64,000 bases of DNA, from the NCBI GenBank assembly GCA_034769895.1, contig CM068367.1, forward strand, positions 352,223,111-352,287,110. Direction: 5' to 3'. Source of the stretch: Magicicada septendecula (taxonomy: Eukaryota > Arthropoda > Insecta > Hemiptera > Cicadidae). The notes below the pieces were generated by a model that was given only the letters and a program-made list of their open reading frames with translations, ran no database searches and was not told the DNA's origin. Position numbers and translations under genes: made by a program. Of the stretch, positions 35,561 to 52,079 are shown one piece after another (position 1 is the stretch's first letter; each line of letters opens with the position of its first letter).

Positions 35561-36240
35561 GACACAAATGTCTACTGACACTTCTACATACTGAATGAAA
35601 AGAAACAAACAATTGCCATTGATATGTACGCAGAAGAACGTGTAGTTTATAAAGAAAAGAAACTAACATGTAGAAAAGTGGATTGTAAAACTAACATGTG
35701 TAATGTTTAACATTACTTTTAAAAAAGTGGATTAGATATCTGATTTTGAATTACTAACGTTTACTAACTGAAATAGACGTTTACGATTAAAATAAACAAG
35801 CGTAGGTATACTAAAGACATAAAATAACTTGAAATAGCTCATGATAGACATCAATAATGTACGGTATTTCTACACTGCAAAAATCTGGAATAGGGCAAAG
35901 GGTCAATGATTTAACCTCTAATCATAGTTGGGATTACTACAAAATTTCCTTTATATGGCGATCGCTTTTGTTAGCTCTAGTGGACCGGGAAAGTCACCTA
36001 TTGTGAGGTTAAGAGCTCAGAGATAAACGCTGTTCTTAAACCGAACACGAAAGCAAAAAAGAGATACAATTGATATTGACGGTAAGCTATATATAACTTA
36101 AATCCATAACTATCAAAGCAAGCATTGGTTTCGTTTTAAATATTGCGTCAACGATTATAATTACTACCAAAAAAAATCACCTTATATTTACGTAGCAAAT
36201 GTGATCGATCGGTTTTGAATTTTTATAAAATATATATTTT
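35561..36240. other. Unassigned AT-rich DNA
   Basis: No feature recognised between the mariner and the Penelope-type tail. Confidence 0.5.
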
Positions 36241-36254
36241 TTTAATTATTAATA

Positions 36255-36350
36255 TTGATGGTACTTTCTCTTGTGAACTTACTTTGTTGTATTCTCTCAT
36301 ACGACGTTTCGGAGTGTTGTTCTCCTTCTTCAGTGAGGTTTATATACGGA
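36255..36350 (-). mobile_element. Probable Penelope-type 3' end
   Basis: On minus, CACTGAAGAAGGAGAACAAC followed by ACTCCGAAACGTCGTATGAG. A CTGAAGA ... CGAAACGT/CGAAACATG pairing near the stop codon is a recurrent 3' signature of Penelope-like elements, and the fuller copy at 29090-29050 has the same arrangement. No endonuclease sequence is readable next to it, so this is a tail only. Confidence 0.4.
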
Positions 36351-39300
36351 ATGTGCCAAGTTGTCGGTAATTTGTAACGGTTTTTAGTTAACAGGTCCAA
36401 CTATTTTTTTAAACGCCACCGTTCTGGACGCGTATCTCGCAACGTGTCTAGAACAGTACAGCCTCTGTGAAAATACAATAACTAACGAATTAGAATTTTG
36501 CTAGTAATTGTATATTAACGAGTCTCTAGTAGAACAATAAACGAATAATAAGCAAATTTTATTGTGCAGGGTATGAAAAACAGATTTTTATTTCTCATAT
36601 AAAATGATTTTAATATAAAATGTATAATATGATTTTTATAAATTAAAATTCAAGTGGATTATTCTGTTTACAAGTTCTTGTCTGCTTTAATATTTTGAAA
36701 TAAATTTATTGTTTATCGTTTACTTGATTGTTTTTATTAATTGGTTTATTTTATTAATAAGGATTATCAAGCAAAAAAAAAACAGGTTGATGATGAGATG
36801 ATTTGCCTCTGTACTCAAATAGAAGTGAAGTATTGTACAGAAGAGGAAGTAGCGTACAGTGCCTCTCTGAACTGCACCAGCTCACGTGTTAGGGAATGAT
36901 AGGGAATAAATATCCTAGGGATAAAACACTAAGAAGAAAACGAAAATAAAATAATAAATATGAAACTCAGATGACTATTGCTATCAAGGAAGATCAAGTA
37001 AGAAGGAAATAGATGTAAGCTCAAATATATATATATATATATATATAAATATATATATAAGAATTTTGAAATGGAAGGAAGTCAAGAATACTAAAAAATA
37101 TAATAATTATCATAAGCAATTATTTCAGACAAACCAAGTATTGTCTGAAAAAATCACTTCTGGAGGAGGGCAATCTGTAGTATGACAGATAATCCACTAA
37201 AAATTAATTCCATTAAGATCATAAAAATATTTAAATTACAAATAACTCAAAGAATTTCAAATGAAAATAATTTAAACTTCAAAGAAAAACACCACTATAA
37301 AAGGAAAAAAGTAATTAAATAATAAAAATGCAACACTAAAATTCAAGAAAATAAATTAAAAGAAACTCATATAAAAAATCTGGAGATTACCCAGGAAGTT
37401 TAGGAGCAGGTGATAAAGAAGATACCCCGAACCAACCAACGGACAAAATAAAACCAAGTACCTTGGTAAACCCAAGAAGGAAGAAGAGAAGAAAAGAAGA
37501 TATAGGATGGAAGAACTACAAGAAATACCCATTAATAAACCTATTATTAACGACCATGAACCCCAAACCAAATGTTAATATCACCAAAGAAAGTATAACA
37601 CCCCAAAACCTCATAAAATTGTAAATTAATTATAGACAAAAGTATTTAGTAGTGTGATAAGAAGTGCACCAACTAAAGTTATTATATAGTAAAATAAACA
37701 AATCTTCACAGTCCATTATGACTAAAGGTTTGATCTGAGAATATAGTAAAACTCAAATATAAGTCAGAACCAACAGTGAATGTTATGGCGATTAACCAGT
37801 TAAGTGATTTTAAATATAATAAACTTCAAGTTAATGTGTAACTATTACTTAAACAAAGTGCTATTAAATAACTTTTATATTCTATATAATTACAGAATTA
37901 ACAAGTGATGAAATATTGAAGTGAAAAATATTTCTAATGTTTCATAAAAGAGGTCACTTTTTATCTTAAAAACATTCATAGAAATGCAAAGGATAAAGAG
38001 AGTATGTGGGGGAATAATTACACAAACAGGGGATTAAATTAAAATACAATATAAACAGAAAAGACTGTGATTGACTTAGGTTTAATAAAAATTAATAAAT
38101 TTTAAATGGCTAATTATGTTTAGAGCCTATGAACTCCACTTTTCCAAGAGTTCTAATAGAATAAGATTTATGTTTAGTATAAGAATGTTTAGTTACATAA
38201 CAGTATGCATACAGCTTAAAATGTTTATGTATGGATGCTGTACCAGATTATAAAATATTTATTATGTATGTTAAAAAGAATTCAAACTAACATGTCTAAC
38301 TTTGGAGACTGCTAGTTAATGTTAAATATTATTTTTTGTATTAGTAGCAGGAATAATATGCTACAGGTATCAATAATTATGTAAGCAATTTTATTTAATG
38401 GTATGTTAACTTTAAAAAGTCAGAGGAGGTGTACAAATAACTTTATTTGAAAAAACAATATAAGTAAAATACTAAGATCTAGGACAAATAATGAATTCCA
38501 AAAAATTAATATAAACTAGTTAATTAACCAATGAACCATGTAAACTAATAAGATTTATGTAAGGTGGATCGATAACCAACTACTATAACCGATCCTATAC
38601 TTTAAAAGAGTAATATAAAAAGATATATTAAATTATTAAAAATTTTCAAAATGTAATAACTAACTATTTTAAAGGAGGAATAAAATATTATTCATGAATA
38701 ATAACTAAAAGACAGTTCAAATGTTAAATTTATAAGGCATTAAGGAAAGTGAAAGATTTGTGACCATCTGAAATTTATTAAAATTATATTTATAACACCT
38801 AAAATGGCAGGAATTGTGTACAAGAACAGGAAACAGGATTTTGGGCCTAGATTTCCAAAAAGACAGAAATATGGCAATTTTAACAAAAGTCTTTATAAAT
38901 ATGGACTATGCCATATCAAATTAAACAGAATGTGGTAAATAAACCAATTATGTTGTTAATAGTTCACTAAAGCAATCTATAAACTAAAAATATTCTGTTT
39001 ATAATGTATTTTATATTTACATAAATAGGAAGTCAAATATATTTAAACAATACTTTTTTCATATTAACTTGGCAAGATATTTCCTAAGACGAAGGAAGTA
39101 AAACAGTTCATTATTAACATTCAACGTGAACGGTTGATACTCGATCGCGTTAAGAATCTTTATACGTAACGAGTAATGGCGCATAAGGTTATGAATTGAA
39201 AACGAGAGTTAACGAATTATTTACCTTAAACTTAAAATCAGTGCACTACAACAACACAGAAAGTGAAAACGAACAATAACTATCAGAATATAAGTGAACA

Positions 39301-42300
39301 CAACCAATAAAATTATACTACATTGATAATTCACTCTACAAGGAACTTTGACAATTTTTCACCATATATGCTATATAATCGAACACAACTAACACCAGAC
39401 TATTAACGCCAGTGAACACAGAACACTTCTTCAGGACACCTTTAACCACATAATAGACAATATACAATAATACGGAGACAATAAAACGGTAGTGAAGGCG
39501 TTTTTATTAACAGAATTTATAACCATCGTTTCTATATTTTCTTCAACTACGAGACGTGCTGCCATTTTGAGTTCCCGTGATGCAAAGTGTTAGCCAGCTG
39601 AGCTCCATCACCGACGACGTTGGTCTGAATTATTAAATCTTATAAACATTATATATTATTATCCATTTGTCATTTACTAATTATTAAGAATTATTTGTAC
39701 ATGTTATACTTTCTATGCTTGCTCCCTTCTCTGACTATATAATTATAATCGCTAAAAGAACCATTTTAACATTTATATAAAATAACCTGTAATTGTAAAA
39801 TCGACCAAGCCCTGTGAAAGAGTCGAACATTTGAATAATATCGATTTTAAATCGATCTTTTAGAAATATTATCAATAAATTAAATTAATTCAACTACCAG
39901 TATTTAAAATTATTTCACATATTAAAATAAGAGTTCGAGTTAACTACAGGACTTACTGGGAGACGACAAACATTAAAAGAAAGTGATATATTGGAGCAGA
40001 ACAGAAAATCGCAAATCGATTATGGTAAGAAGACAATCTGTTTAACTCCAGATTCATTTAAAGTCTACCAGAAGTGCTTATATTGACCAAATCAACTCAC
40101 CAAATTGAAAAATTTTAACGAAACAACAAAACAAGAATTATTTATAAATTATTAGACCTTTAAACAAACATTACAAAATTTTTTTTGTTTAATTATTTTT
40201 AATAAAATTTTTTTTTCTTTAAACATTACACGAAGAATTAATTATATGTAACAGCATATAAAACGCGTCTGGTTACAATATATATAAATATATTCTTGTA
40301 TAAAAAGTTTTTATTATTATTAATAATACTAATATAAAAAATATATACCCGTACAATAAAAATTGAGCAATATGAATGTAATATAAAATGAGTGTACCTA
40401 ATACAAATACTACTACACTCACAAAAATATTACACGTTAATAAATTCCAATTAATAAATTCGAAATATGAAACAGGATATTATAAATACAGAAGATTTTT
40501 TTAACATTTTTTCAAGATTCGTTTTCAATAATAACACGACAAAGCATCATTTATGTTGCCATTTTCAAAACATATGTTATTTTCTTTCGTTATTTTTTTT
40601 TTTACTACATTTCAAAGTCTACAGTTACTTAAAAGTGTCTATTTTCATAATATTGCTATTTGTATGAGTGATTTATTTCATGTCTTCACAATCTAAACCC
40701 ATTCATAATTGTTACACTTTGTTTCAAATACATATGAATAATCTCATGAGAATGTTTAAATTTTACATATTCTTTAGAAAATTGAAGAATCATATCCTGT
40801 AAACGATAACTCACTAATGTTCAATTTTAATTGTTATATTTTTCATAAATCTATTTTGAAATTTTGGTGTTATTTTCAAAGCCTATTCTCATACTTCGCT
40901 TTGAAATACAATTTAGAGAATTTCGTGTTTTTGAAAGAAATTTTGTTTCAACTGAATAAATATTTTATCTCAATTAACTTATTTTTAAAATAGCGTCAAC
41001 TGATACACAAAACATCTATTCTTTCAGTTAATAGATAATAAAGTAAGTTGTAAATTAGTAAGTAGATAAAGAGATTCATTTTTAATAGTGTTCCACAAAT
41101 TTTTTAAAATCCACCTTCACGAACTTCAACTTATACAAAAACAATAAGGCACAGAAAGGCAACCAGACCGTGAAATAATTCTGTAACATTCAACGCTGTA
41201 GGCGTGATTTCAAGATTACATTTCAAAATGACAACTTGTCGTTCTTTGCAGAAACGTTATCGGCACAGTATACTGTGAAAATACGACGAACTGAACAGGA
41301 TGAGGTAAATAAAAATGTTCAGCTACACTTGCGCAGACCTAGTAATGCAAAATTTATCCATTTTGCTCTACTAATTATTTTTTTCTGTACGTAAAGTTTT
41401 TATAAATACATTTTTCATCTAATTACTAGAGACTGTGAAATGTTTCTACATTTATTTAAGGATATATGAAGCAACCAATACATTACATTCTATGCTGCGT
41501 CGTGGGCAACTGAACCGCACATTTAAATGTAGTAATCACACTCTATCCATCTTCTAAACACTTTACTTTGCATCTTACGACTTTTTATCTTACATTTTTC
41601 ATCTTTCTAAATTTAATTATCCTTCTGAATTCTGCTGAAAAATACACTATTAAGTTTAAATTAACAAAGCACGTGATTCGGATGCAAAATAGGAGCAATA
41701 TAAAAATCATAAGCAAATCGCAAAACCAATTGAATGTTAAAACATTATCGTATAAAATCAAAGACTACAATATTCTGCACGTTACGCCATGTTAATGTAT
41801 ATCATGTTTTGTGAGGTCAGAAGACTGTAATCACAATAACGTTGTAAATGTACACTTTGCACTAAACACAATCTAAAATATATTTTATGAAAGACGCTTT
41901 TTCTTCAGCTTATAGATATCAACAACACGAGGACAAAGGAGTGAATTCTTGTAAATATATTACGATTTTAAAAACGTAAGTCTTTAATTTAATTAACGTA
42001 ACGTAAGATTTTAATTAGAAAAAAATACAATGTAAAGTTAGTGTTGTAAACAATAAATTTAACTAGAATTTTACAAAATTAAATGACCTATATACCCACA
42101 GGTCATAAATCCACTGTTGCCAAGTGCAACAAAGTTTGCCCGAGAAGATTTATATGTCTGTTTGCGACGTTTAAAGCTTAACCAGTTTCAAGTTTACAAA
42201 ACTGTTCACGCTTTATAAATATATGAGAAAATACCTCACATAACTCATTATTACAAAACAATTAAATGCAAACATAATCTTTCTAATAAACACAGCATTT

Positions 42301-42589
42301 AAACGTATACAGAAGGTTTAATAAACTTAGTTTGAATAACAAGAAAATTCAAATATTTGAAAAAGCTTCTGTGTATTAAAACTTGTAGGTGTCTTGGACA
42401 GAAATAGCAATAACACTGAATAAATCAGACGTTTATGTCCTATACCAGTATTTATCTCTTTGTTACTTAAATTCTATTTCGTATTTAAACTATAATTATT
42501 ATAACTAGTTTACAGTTTCAAGTCTTCAGGCGGAAAAGAAAAACAATTAATCAAATCTCTACTAAGACCAATAGGAAGTCGTATTAATA
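36351..42589. other. Long unassigned AT-rich DNA
   Basis: Six kilobases without a supportable gene. 37026-37060 is an (AT)n run. The plus strand of 36900-39300 is A-rich like 5250-6950. 39545-39620 is a short GC-richer patch (CTGCCATTTTGAGTTCCCG). Frames at 37356 (minus), 40467 and 41568 (plus) are low-complexity hydrophobic or basic readings without known motifs. Confidence 0.5.
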
Positions 42590-43361
42590 AATCTGTAGGG
42601 GGAAATGTTTGGCCGCGCTAATCTCAGAAACCACTGAAATGATCTGAATAAAACTTTGCAGGCTTATAGTGGCTACTTTGGAAAAGGCTTTAGACTTTGT
42701 TTCATTTTGATATCTCAAAGAGGGGCTGAGTTAGATAAAGCAGACAGATTGTGTATCTCACAGAAATGGTCATGGGTCTAAGTTCCATCAAGATATTCAA
42801 TATTGTTAACATAAACCATGTGCATTGATTACATATGGAAATTATCTACGCCGTATTTACATCCTTTCTCCCATCCTTACCCATTATTCAAGTTATTAGC
42901 AGTATATAGTACTTTATTACGGGTGAAAGAGAAACTAGTTCTGGAAGGGATTGTAATGTTTATTCTCAAAATGTTTCTCTGTTCGTTTGATGTGTAAACA
43001 TTTTTCTTTTCATTACGTTTGTCAGCGGTATTCATTGGTAAGCCAAATAACGTTCCAAATATTAACGTATAAGACTGATTAATGTGTTTACGGCAATTTT
43101 TTTTTTCAGTTATTCATACTTTACACTGCTAAAGAGAAAATCATTATTATGACGGTCGATGATAAATACAAAACGAAAAGACTTTTTATAACGTCGGAAC
43201 ACAACAATAACGTGACGGAAGGCTACCAACAAAGTGGGTAAACAAATATTAGAGTTATTGCAAGGGCTAAATAAAATTTTTTGGGGTAGAAAAATAAAGT
43301 AAATAGTGGTTTTAATTATAATTCACTCATTGACTACGCAAATAAAACAGACATAGGATCG

Positions 43362-44860
43362 ATGAATATTGTCTGTCCTCACTGTATAGCTTTGAAGTGG
43401 AAAGGCAAATCGGCCAGTTTATGTTCATCTTCCGAAAAGTACGATTATATTCCATACTCCACCTCAAGAACGTTTAAAATCATTCTTGACTGGAGAACAT
43501 CCTTTATCAAAGCAATTTTTAGATGCATTATGGTCTTACAATTCAGCTTTTTAATTTGTATCATTCGGAGCCAATGAAACAGTCGACGGCAATTTCATGC
43601 CTACTTTTAAAATTTATGAACAAGCATTCCATGTCATTATAACCGGTAAACAGCGAAGTTCCTAAATTTCTTCAAGTGTATTTCATCGCAGATTATTTGC
43701 AACAGGTTCAAACGAGAATGGATCATATTAGTAATTTAGATCGATTATTAGAGACAGAGCTTAAAAATTTACTTCACGAAATAAACCCGTAGGTTTGTGA
43801 ACAGAAAAGTGTTTTGGATTTGTAACTTATTCAATGAATATACCACTATAAATATTGTAATTCATGCTGATCGATAAACGAATAATACGGATCACCGGGG
43901 CCACTATAATGCACCTACAATGAATGAAGTTGCGGTAGTCATAGTTAATCAAGAGTGTGACAAACGCGATGTAGAGTTAGAAGAGTTTACAGGGCTCTTT
44001 GGACGTGGTCCATGGTTTAAAGACAAACCAAACGTTTCGAAAGCACCACTGGCTCCCATCATCAGTGAAACTCAAAGAATTCGAGAACCTCCTGAACGTG
44101 GGTTGTTATCGTCAGGCCCACAGTACTGTGGTAAAGGCCTTTACTGTGCTAAAGACGTTTGGTTTGTCTTTAAACTATGGATCACGGCCAAACAGCCCGG
44201 TAAACTCTTCTAATACAACTGACACCGGCCGTGAAAGCCTTAGAGCGATGGAGAATGACTGACTAGATCGGATTGCAGAAACAAACCGGGTTCACGATGC
44301 TTTGCAATACCCCTCAATGTTTCCTCGAAGAGAAGCTGGATATCACTTTACATTGAAACTAGAGATTCTAATAGTGTGGAAGAGAAACAAATTATAAAGT
44401 TTCAACTTAACAATTTTATTCGTATAGGTTCTTTGTTTGCAAAGATAAGTATAATCATTTGATTTATTTCAAGTAACTATTGAATCAGTATAGTATAGAC
44501 ATGTGTGCTAAAATAGAAACGGAATGACTTATTTTTATTTGTACCAATTAAACTAAGTTAAGAACTGAAAATTACATAAATTTGCAAGACGAACTGAGAA
44601 ATGATGAAGGCAATGAGAATTTAGGCCGTTTGGTTATTCAACCGTCGAGGACCGAGGTATATTGCTAGAGTGTGCAAGATGCAATTTGCTGTGTTCGCAA
44701 GTATTCCTGTCCTGATTTATAACGTTCACTACAAATCCTGAATGGAAAGTAGTGCTACGGGAGTTGGATCAGTGTCATTCATCTCACGTCGACATGACTT
44801 AGTAGCACGAGTGTTTCATTGAAATTCAAAAATTTCAATTAAACATGGGTCTCTTAGTAC
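43362..44860 (+). pseudogene. Helitron Rep/helicase protein, N-terminal third, broken
   Basis: The N-terminal zinc-finger-like start MNIVCPHCIALKWKGKSASL is at 43362. In shifted frames follow LKSFLTGEHPLSKQFLDALW, NFMPTFKIYEQAFHV, PKFLQVYFIADYLQQV, NLLHEINP, then HYNAPTMNEVAVVIVNQE and CDKRDVEL at 43880-43978. A MITE interrupts here. The protein resumes with RIAETNRVHDALQYP (44270) and AGYHFTLK. Later come INLQDELRNDEGN, GRLVIQPS, and NPEWKVVLRELD (44740), which leads into the Rep catalytic domain. Stops include TAA for Gln after NSAF. The HUH catalytic motif and the helicase are not present in the readable part. Helitron assignment is secure because block order and wording match the family over about 450 residues. 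Confidence 0.85.
43980..44210. mobile_element. 231-bp MITE inserted in the Helitron gene
   Basis: Starts GAAGAGTTTACAGGGCTCTT and ends with the complement of GAAGAGTTTACCGGGCTGTT. The inverted repeats run for about 60 bases, through GTTTAAAGACAAACCAAACG on the left and its complement on the right. TA flanks both ends (43978-43979 and 44211-44212), a Tc1/mariner-type target duplication. It is noncoding; the 97-codon frame through it joins Helitron and MITE sequence by accident. It lies precisely between two adjoining Helitron blocks (DVEL and RIAET), about 50 extra bases aside. Confidence 0.85.
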
Positions 44861-44870
44861 TACAAATAAA

Positions 44871-46540
44871 ATTATATTAAAATAGAAAATAAAATAAAAT
44901 ATTTGCCCCGAAACGCGGTTAACAGCTAGTAATAAATAAAAGCTCTTAATGAATTTGATTACAAATTATTTAAATTAAATAAAATTACTAAGTGTACAAA
45001 TACAACTGGGAGGTAAGAGTGTAAAATGTTAGTAGTCTATTCAATGTTAATAAATGTAGAGAACATAAAAAATCAAAATAATTGTTAAAAATTATACGTA
45101 CACATTACACGTACCTATTTTTCCGAGGTGGGAGGTAACCGTCTATTGACTTCAGGTGACACATGCTTCCTTAATGTTTAGGGATTCCATTTTTTCAGGT
45201 TATCCATTAAAACACTTTTACCTTAATCAAAATTCCTTGATTCCGACGCGGGACAGTTGAGCACATTGCTTCACGCTAGAGTGTCCGGTGTAGTCTACCT
45301 TATATAAATTCTTCAGGATCCCACTTAGGGTGACTTCTTTGTTTTATCTTTGATGACGGTTGTCAAGAAGCTCTGGATAACTTTCCGCCTTAATGCATCA
45401 ATGCAATTTTCTCAACCATATTTGCTGGTGTATCCTTGATTTCCAGTATGTGTGTACAGTTTTGTCTCTCATCGCTTCACGCTGATCAGGTGCGTTGTCC
45501 ACTTAATGATCGTAATAATCGCGTTTTCCGTAAATCGTCTTTAGTTTGTTAAATTGTTTTATGTAAGCATAAGAGCTGTTATATTCTTTTACCTACTGGG
45601 TTAGGTGGAAACTCACCTCTCCGTGCGTTGTCTATTCAGTACTCCAACGGTGATATTAGATAATGTCCTGGCGGATGTTTCTTGTTCTACACGCAGTTGC
45701 TATTTTTTGAAAACCGTTCTCTAGTACTTAGTGATCATCTTTATAAAACGGGCTCTCAGATGTTCATTTAAGAATTTTACGTCCTCCTTTAATGACTGAA
45801 ATGCCTTTTAGCACATAAAGATCAGCAAGTCTTGGGGTAGGCCTACTTACCAAGACAAGCACGGCGCGCTGAAACAATCCTAAGCACATTTCTGTACTAA
45901 AATCGTTTTGGCACATATCAGTATTTCTCATATCGTTCGCCCCACACTGGAATGGCACAAAGCATCTGTGAGGAAACCTCTAAATGACATTAGGCTTAGA
46001 AAACTGGCAACTTTATTGGCGCCTTTTACATTGTAAGGACTATAATTGATTGTGTTTGTTGACCAGGTTCATTCTACGACAGGCAATAATTTCTTCCACT
46101 GGAAGGGTGAGGGATCTGATTCTTTGCGTCCTACCTTTATCGGATGTGCGAAATATCTTTGACCAAACGCCGAGGCTTTCGTTTTATCAAACTGCCATAG
46201 AAAGATTTTGTATACCAAGCTAACGTTTATTTGTTAGTCGTTAACTATATTTCCTGTGTACTGTTAGCACTGCTCTCAACTAGTGTTGAGAGTTGTTTAC
46301 TACAAAACACAAATTTTATAGTGTTAGCACATGTCGTCTTGTCGACAACTAGCTTGTGTCATCTTGAAATCGTTTAAGAAAGTCTTGTACGTATGTGTGT
46401 AAGCTTGTACGTGTATATGTGTGCATGTACAAACGATTATAAGTATGTTCTTACGTATATTTGTATACGTACATACACACACAATTTTCATTGCAGAAAA
46501 TGCAATGTAATTTTTTATTACATTGGTTTTTTATTTCATT
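44871..46540. other. Unassigned DNA with a short segment shared with 46.8 kb
   Basis: No protein recognised, although 45080-46200 is less AT-rich than its surroundings and may be transposon-derived. TTGAGCACATTGCTTCACGC at 45255-45275 and the following CTAGAGTG recur at 46779-46805. A perfect hairpin CTCTCAAC-TAGT-GTTGAGAG is at 46273-46292. The 64-codon minus frame at 45764 is not recognised. Confidence 0.45.
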
Positions 46541-46544
46541 ACAT

Positions 46545-46835
46545 CGCTGTAAGTATGGTCTTACAAATCAGCTTTTCAATTTGTATCATTCAATTTATTT
46601 TCCAATGAAACAGCCGAAGTAAATTTCATGACTACTTTTAAAATTTAAGAAAAAGCATATCTTGTCATAGGGTGCATGACATGCTTACAACTAGTAATCA
46701 ATGACGTTACTAAATATCTTCAAGTGTACTCGTCGCAAATTATTTGCAACAGGCCCAAACATTATTTTGCAACTTGAGCACATTGTTTCACACTAGAGTG
46801 ACTGATTTAGTCTCATACTACTTATTCAATGTGAG
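46545..46835 (+). pseudogene. Second Helitron fragment, same family
   Basis: Parallels 43520-43720: TATGGTCTTACAA(A)TCAGC, TTTGTATCATTC, CCAATGAAACAG, ATTTCATG(C/A)CTACTTTTAAA, TCTTCAAGTGTA and ATTATTTGCAACAGG occur in the same order. It reads NFMTTFKI and TKYLQVY in shifted frames. After 46770 it runs directly into the TTGAGCACATTG segment that lies 1.5 kb further away in the first copy, so the two copies have different internal structure. Confidence 0.75.
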
Positions 46836-49322
<2,487 letters not shown>

Positions 49323-49348
49323 GTGTGTGTGTGTGTGTGTGTGTGTGT
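49323..49348. repeat. (GT)n microsatellite
   Basis: Thirteen GT units. Confidence 0.95.
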
Positions 49349-49405
49349 TTAAAAAATACAACTGGATTCCCTTATCTTGCACCTTTTTATACGGAATGTT
49401 ATATT

Positions 49406-49441
49406 CTTGCAGCTCTGTTACTCCTGTTACAGAGCTGCAAG
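49406..49441. repeat. Perfect 13-bp stem-loop
   Basis: CTTGCAGCTCTGT, a 10-base loop, then ACAGAGCTGCAAG. A perfect 13-bp inverted repeat stands out in this AT-rich setting. No T run follows, so it is not a terminator; function unknown. Confidence 0.8.
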
Positions 49442-52078
49442 CGCCAAACGTTATTATGTGCCAAAAAAACAAATCCTCGGCAACATCCAAACTAACTAGT
49501 TACCTCATATCCTAATCGAGTTTATAGGATCCAAGCAGTTTACAAATCGTATAACTATATCCAGACACCCCCGATTTACATTTTACGGTATTATAAACAA
49601 TTATACTGCACAGTTCTGCAAGCAGTTGTGGGCAATTCGATGCCATACTGTAATATGAGTTAGTAAAATCGCTTTACTAATGGTCTCAAGAGATCATAAC
49701 ATTGTGTTTTTCACAAACATACCTTAAGTACGCAAAACATTTATCAGCTAAACATTTTTCAGTTGTTCTTCAACGTTAAGACTAAATTTTTCAATATTAT
49801 ATCCAATCACGGAGCACAAGATTGCTTACAGACAATAGTGGATATCAGACGTAACGTTGAGCAATCGTTTTTTCTTATAAATCTCATTAACGTTAGTGTT
49901 TAGTCTAAGTATTCTAATAGTCTGAACATCACGGGCAAATTAATATTACTGTCCGTTACAAAATTTTGGGTACTCGAGTTTAGAGATTTATCAAAAATGA
50001 TTGAAGGATTAATTCCAATATTAAAAAAGTTTAGGAATGATAAAGAAAGAATCTCAAATTTAAAATTCTATTAAACGAAAACGCGTAATCTGATTATTAA
50101 ACATTTTTTAACCAGCAAATTGCTGTGTGTTCTGAGTAAGCTTCAAGTTTTTACCTTTATTAAAAAAGTTGTTATCAGTTTTGTAAAATAACATTTTCTC
50201 ATCACGGATAATTCGGATAAAAACATACTTGGATTCTTTTACTTCATCTCTGGGTGTATAAAAAATTGTTTTGGGAGAAAAATTATTTTACAAAAATTAT
50301 AACAAATTTTTCTTATAAACATAAAACGTCACAGCAGGTGGCAAGTACTGAGAACGGCCAGAACAATCACCGGCGAAAATGTTATAATAAACAGCTAGTT
50401 CGTTTTTATTTAACGTAGGTTTAAATTTGGAATCTCCAACGACAGAGGAAACCGGATATGTAGCATATTACAAATGATAAAGTAATAAAACGATTCTATA
50501 CTGCAACTAAACGCACAAGCAAGTCTAAATTTTCGCGTAAGTTACATTGGAATACATCTATCCAGTCAGTTAGTGGATATCTAAACTCTAGTATCCTATG
50601 TTCTGCAGCATACAGCAGGCGGTCGCACTCTACTCACAACTTAATGAAACGTTATCCGAACTTTATGCAAAGAAAACTCTTTAGGGAAGTTAAATCTGAA
50701 GATGTTAAAGTTATTGAAGATAGTCTTTGTATTTAATTCATCTTTCCTAGTTTCAGTCTTATTTGAGCACTAAAATCTAGTAATAACACCAGTAAACACA
50801 TCAAGCAACATTTAAATAAAGAACCTCTTGTAAGTAATAAACACAATAAATATACTTTTACACGGTACTTTTTGTTTCTTGAATTCACTATTTATGAGTC
50901 TGAATTATAGAAACAGTCGAAACGTAATCGAGAAAAAAATCATCATACTCTAAGGAATCATAAAAACAACTCATAATGTTTATTTAAGTACTCGTGTATC
51001 TCTGCATAGATACATCACTGTGTAGAAATTTTTATGTGCGTGCTCGCGCGCACACCTCTCTGCGCTAAATCTATACTTCTGTGATTACTTGTTAAGTTTA
51101 CCGATATTAGAATTGAAAATAAATTTAGTACTAATTATTTCATTGGTATCGATCACTGTATCTTTCATTGTGTACAATGATTACACATTGTGTAATTACA
51201 TTACATTGTGTACAAGTATTAAACAAGTAATCCATCCATTTGAATTGGTATTAACACAAATTAAATTCTTCTCGAAGAAAAATCTTTGCAAAAACTAATG
51301 CAACACATCTTTTATATGAAGACAATGTGCAAGCTGAAATATGCTTTGTGTATCCAGTTTATCTCTCTACGTTTAAAGGATTTTTTTTTCACGGTACAAC
51401 AAATAGAACACTTTTACACCTTTGTACACATTTTCTAAGCTGACGTCCACTTTACAGCTGCAAACAAAATTCTAGTGATAACCCGACAACTCTTTGATCG
51501 CTTCAATGTTTCCCGACAAGTTGGTCATAAGAATTCCTTGTGTATATTTAACAAGCAGTCTAACGTATATAGTCTATACATAACACACTATTTATAATGC
51601 TTTTGTTGTAAACGACATGTTACTTGTTTATAAACATTCGTCCAACATATCTAGATCATAATCTCTCACCATCGATGGCTTACAATTCTAAGTCTATCCA
51701 TTTAAGCTTATCATTCATGTTAAAAACCACGCTCTCCAGCTATACTTGCAGTTCTCTTTATGTAGTTTTTTGCAAGTGAAACGTATTCTGCTTCATCGTC
51801 TTTCACGTTGACAATACAGAAATAAACATATACACACTCTCGTAAAATATTTAGAAAAAGTTTGCTAACTTATGAAAGTTTCCACAATCATTAAATATCA
51901 AGCAGGATTTTTTTACTAATACATTGTTTATACGATGCTTCGTTTGTGTGTAAATATGTGTATGTGTGCGTGTGTGTGTGCGCGGGCGTATTAGTTTTTA
52001 CTTGTAGGTTTCCGCACCCAGATTTATTCATTGGTTGTTGTCTTCCTATCTATTATTGTTTTTCGATCTTTTTTTTCA
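49442..52078. other. Unassigned AT-rich DNA
   Basis: No gene recognised. Confidence 0.5.
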
Positions 52079-52079
52079 G

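Larger units (their letters stand above)
42590..44870 (+). mobile_element. Helitron, decayed autonomous copy
   Basis: The coding remnants of a rolling-circle transposon begin at 43362. A leader-like stretch at 42600-42730 (CAGAAACCACTGAAATGATC and following) resembles noncoding 5' sequence often seen ahead of Helitron genes. I could not identify the canonical 5' TC end or the 3' hairpin-CTRR end, and the helicase domain is not seen, so the boundaries are approximate and the 3' half is missing. Confidence 0.7.
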
